DNA of 14,993 nucleotides from Parvularculaceae bacterium UBA4496 (GTDB lineage: Bacteria > Pseudomonadota > Alphaproteobacteria > Caulobacterales > Parvularculaceae). The notes beneath the pieces were generated by a model. The model made no database searches. It was not told the DNA's origin and saw only the letters and a program-made list of their open reading frames with translations. The DNA lies in NCBI GenBank assembly GCA_002388885.1, contig DGNI01000195.1, positions 2,966 to 17,958 of the forward strand, given 5' to 3'. The translations under genes were made by a program, and so were the position numbers. Positions within the stretch are counted from its first letter, which is position 1. Every line of letters starts with the position of its first letter. Shown piece by piece: positions 13,219 to 14,993 of this stretch.

Positions 13219-13659
13219 TCACGAAGCTTCCGCTTCTTCCTCAAGTTGATAGGTGATGACCGGCGCCCGGCTTTCAGCGTTCAATGTTACGGACGCGCCG
13301 CTGAAGGGCGGCGATTTAAAGTGATACTGCATATTGGCGACAATGACGTGATAGTCGAGGCCGCCAACAGTCTCTTGCGTCATCGTCAGGGTGATCCGCT
13401 CGCCGAAGCGGGACAATTCGCTTTCGATTTGGGTTCTTATTTCCTCTTCGGTGCGGTCCGGATCGACGTAGATTTCCCGCGCTGCCGAATTCACCGCATG
13501 CGTGAATGTGTTTTGAACGTAAAGCGAAAACGCCAAGTCAACGAACCAGAACATCAGAGCGAACAGGATGGGTCCGACAATGGCGAATTCCACCGCTGTC
13601 GCGCCGCTGTCATCTTGGCACATTCCGGTACGGCGCTTATTCGCGCAGAACTTTTTCAT
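13219..13659 (-). CDS. TadE-like pilus assembly protein (minor pseudopilin)
   Basis: 146 residues. The short N-terminus and hydrophobic stretch SGATAVEFAIVGPILFALMF (about 18-37, with Glu24 in the TadE-like position) match the TadE/TadF prepilin-like family processed by the TadV peptidase. The remainder is extracellular or periplasmic, ending in an acidic QLEEEAEAS tail. Its ATG overlaps the stop of the upstream gene (ATGA), indicating translational coupling in a Tad operon running on the minus strand. Its stop lies 2 nt from the convergent ATPase stop. Orthology to TadE versus TadF is not resolvable. Confidence 0.88.
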   Translation of the reverse strand: MKKFCANKRRTGMCQDDSGATAVEFAIVGPILFALMFWFVDLAFSLYVQNTFTHAVNSAAREIYVDPDRTEEEIRTQIESELSRFGERITLTMTQETVGGLDYHVIVANMQYHFKSPPFSGASVTLNAESRAPVITYQLEEEAEAS

Positions 13660-14129
13660 CGTGTCTGCACCATGATCTGGGTGTTCAGGTTCATATCCGG
13701 AAACAATAGCCCCTCATGGCGTCGCGATGCGGCGATGGTCAGATACGCCGACGGGATATCCCCTGCCGTGCATAGCGAGTCGCATGCATGGGTTGTTCCG
13801 TCTGCGCATTCGCAGGCATAGTTTACGGTGACGCATGACGCATCCGGCTGACAGATGCCGTCTTCCATCACAGATCCGGCTGACTGTTCGCCCAGCGCCG
13901 CAAGCGCCGCATTCTTGATCTGGGTTTCATCATTGACGTTGATCATTGAAAGCTGCGCGCCCGCTCTAAGCGCCTGGTCGAGTTCCATGCGTTTGGTGCC
14001 GGCAAGCCCGAGATCAAACACGGCAAGGGCGCCAAGCACAAAAATCGGTGCAAAGAATGCGGCCTCCACCGATGCGAGACCGCGGCAGTCCCGAACCAGT
14101 TGCAGCAGCACATCGCTCGCTTTTTTCAT
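13656..14129 (-). CDS. TadE/TadF-like minor pseudopilin with six-cysteine cluster
   Basis: 157 residues from the ATG at 14129; a TTG at 14159 would overlap the upstream gene and is less likely. The prepilin-like segment RGLASVEAAFFAPIFVLGAL (about 16-35) has the conserved Glu22. The mature part contains six cysteines between residues 93 and 120 (93, 99, 106, 108, 116, 120), probably disulphide-linked outside the cytoplasm. From memory, related Tad minor pilins show a comparable cysteine cluster near their end. It lies 19 nt after the TadG-like stop and overlaps the next gene by 4 nt. Confidence 0.82.
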   Translation of the reverse strand: MKKASDVLLQLVRDCRGLASVEAAFFAPIFVLGALAVFDLGLAGTKRMELDQALRAGAQLSMINVNDETQIKNAALAALGEQSAGSVMEDGICQPDASCVTVNYACECADGTTHACDSLCTAGDIPSAYLTIAASRRHEGLLFPDMNLNTQIMVQTR

Positions 14130-14148
14130 GATCCGCACCAACACTGCC

Positions 14149-14993
14149 TTACTCCACAATCAAAACGACCTGCGCCGTTTCAGCCGTATCGACGCCGATG
14201 GCGGCGCAGTCAGAACCGAAAAAGCTGTTGCCGGTGAATTCGATCTCATCGGCGATGAGCAGCGTGCAGGCGTTGAGGTCTTCATCGTTAGTCCCGGAAA
14301 ACACGACGTCGCTGGTCGGGAAATAGAGCGCGCCGGTAAACGACGTTGCGCTATTGCCGTTCAATACATGCTCGATCGTTGAGTCCGCGGGATCAGCATA
14401 GATAAGAACGCCCTGATATGGATCGAGATCGGAGGTTGGCGCCCGAAGCTCGACATCCGCCCCGCCATTCATGGTCAACCGCGCGTTGCCAGTCAGAAAA
14501 ATTGTAACGCCGTCACCATCTAGCACCGCTCCCGCATTTACGTGCACATCAACGCCGTCAAAAATATACATACCGGGATTGAACGTAATATCCGCCTTGA
14601 TCGAGATGTTCGGGCTACCGGCGCAGAAAGTCGTGACCGTGCCGGGATTGACCGTGTGAACGCCGTTATTTTCGTTAAGCGTATTCTTCAACGTCTGATC
14701 GCATGTATCCGGCGTCGGGAAAGGCAGACCCGCATAAGGGTCCGGAAACGGCCGCGCGCCGGCATAGGGCGCTGCACAGTCGGTCAGCGTCAGCGAGCCG
14801 CTGGCGCCATCGATGCCGCCAACCGCGGACGCACATTCGGTTGTCACCTGCGTCGCGCCCTGAAAGTCGATAGCGTCATTTGCGATTGAGTTCGAAGCAA
14901 CGTCGCAGCCTTCAAGAAGCAGGGTCGATGAACCGGCGAAACCGACCGCTTTATTCGCAGACTTGTTGAGCGCCAGCACGCAGGCCGGGCGGG
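14149..14993 (-). CDS. TadG-like pilus assembly protein, C-terminal part, 5' end beyond window
   Basis: Only the last 280 residues are visible; the frame runs off the right edge. It opens with RPACVLALNKSA, a motif I know from the C-terminal region of alphaproteobacterial TadG-related proteins, and continues with a beta-rich, repetitive region (NPGMYIFDGVDVHVNAGAVL) and GALYFPTSDVVFSG near the end. The repeating short beta pattern suggests a beta-helix-like fold, outside the cytoplasm. TadG helps anchor and extend the Flp/Tad pilus. The start could be far upstream; the GTG at 14979 is not the real start because the frame is open and family-like beyond it. Transcribed together with the two minor pilin genes. 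Confidence 0.82.
   Translation of the reverse strand, partial: RPACVLALNKSANKAVGFAGSSTLLLEGCDVASNSIANDAIDFQGATQVTTECASAVGGIDGASGSLTLTDCAAPYAGARPFPDPYAGLPFPTPDTCDQTLKNTLNENNGVHTVNPGTVTTFCAGSPNISIKADITFNPGMYIFDGVDVHVNAGAVLDGDGVTIFLTGNARLTMNGGADVELRAPTSDLDPYQGVLIYADPADSTIEHVLNGNSATSFTGALYFPTSDVVFSGTNDEDLNACTLLIADEIEFTGNSFFGSDCAAIGVDTAETAQVVLIVE

Noticed and set aside
13216..13821. Plus-strand open frame of 201 codons opposite the Tad genes
   Set aside because: Antisense to two overlapping TadE-like genes with clear prepilin segments.
14977..14993. GTG at 14979 as the true TadG-like start
   Set aside because: The frame stays open upstream with family-like residues (RPAC), so the gene is cut by the edge.

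Overview
The window looks like a piece of an alphaproteobacterial chromosome, probably a marine, appendaged-type lineage near Hyphomonadales or Parvularculales. The lineage is inferred from a PrtD-type type I secretion ABC exporter, Tad pilus genes, a conserved P-loop ATPase, moderate-high GC and CtrA-like half-sites (TTAACCAT). No rRNA, tRNA, CRISPR array or insertion sequence was seen. Shine-Dalgarno sequences are weak, except for one AGGAGG before the amidohydrolase.

Left and centre (1-9743) hold a type I secretion locus arranged around its own cargo. An ABC exporter (minus strand, cut by the left edge) is divergent from a 2287-residue secreted adhesin (1444-8307). The adhesin converges on, and overlaps by 4 nt, a TolC-family outer-membrane channel (minus, 8304-9743). 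The membrane-fusion (HlyD-like) component is not visible and may lie beyond the left edge. The adhesin has a low-complexity N-terminus and seven tandem cadherin-like repeats of two alternating types (97 and 94 residues). Next come two PA14/cadherin units, one cadherin-like repeat and two LamG-like/cadherin units, then RTX nonapeptides and a C-terminal secretion signal. The exporter would move it through the TolC channel using its C-terminal signal, and it would fold on meeting external calcium. Its PA14 and LamG modules suggest binding to carbohydrate on a surface, particle or other cell.

Centre-right (9929-13216) is a plus-strand series. It contains a Tat-exported amidohydrolase_2-family protein with an optimal ribosome binding site, an AraC-family regulator 39 nt downstream, and a conserved P-loop ATPase of unknown role. 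The amidohydrolase and AraC genes probably form a small catabolic or detoxification module.

Right (13219-14993, minus strand) is the end of a Tad pilus operon: the C-terminal part of a TadG-like protein, then two TadE-like minor pilin genes, tightly packed.

The points most worth a second look are these: the exporter's Walker A lysine is arginine; sugar-binding domains appear to be inserted into cadherin-like repeats at one recurring seam; 41 residues are identical between the two PA14 copies although their DNA differs at 16 silent positions; and the same TTAACCAT box lies 43-44 nt upstream of both the ABC and the TolC genes.
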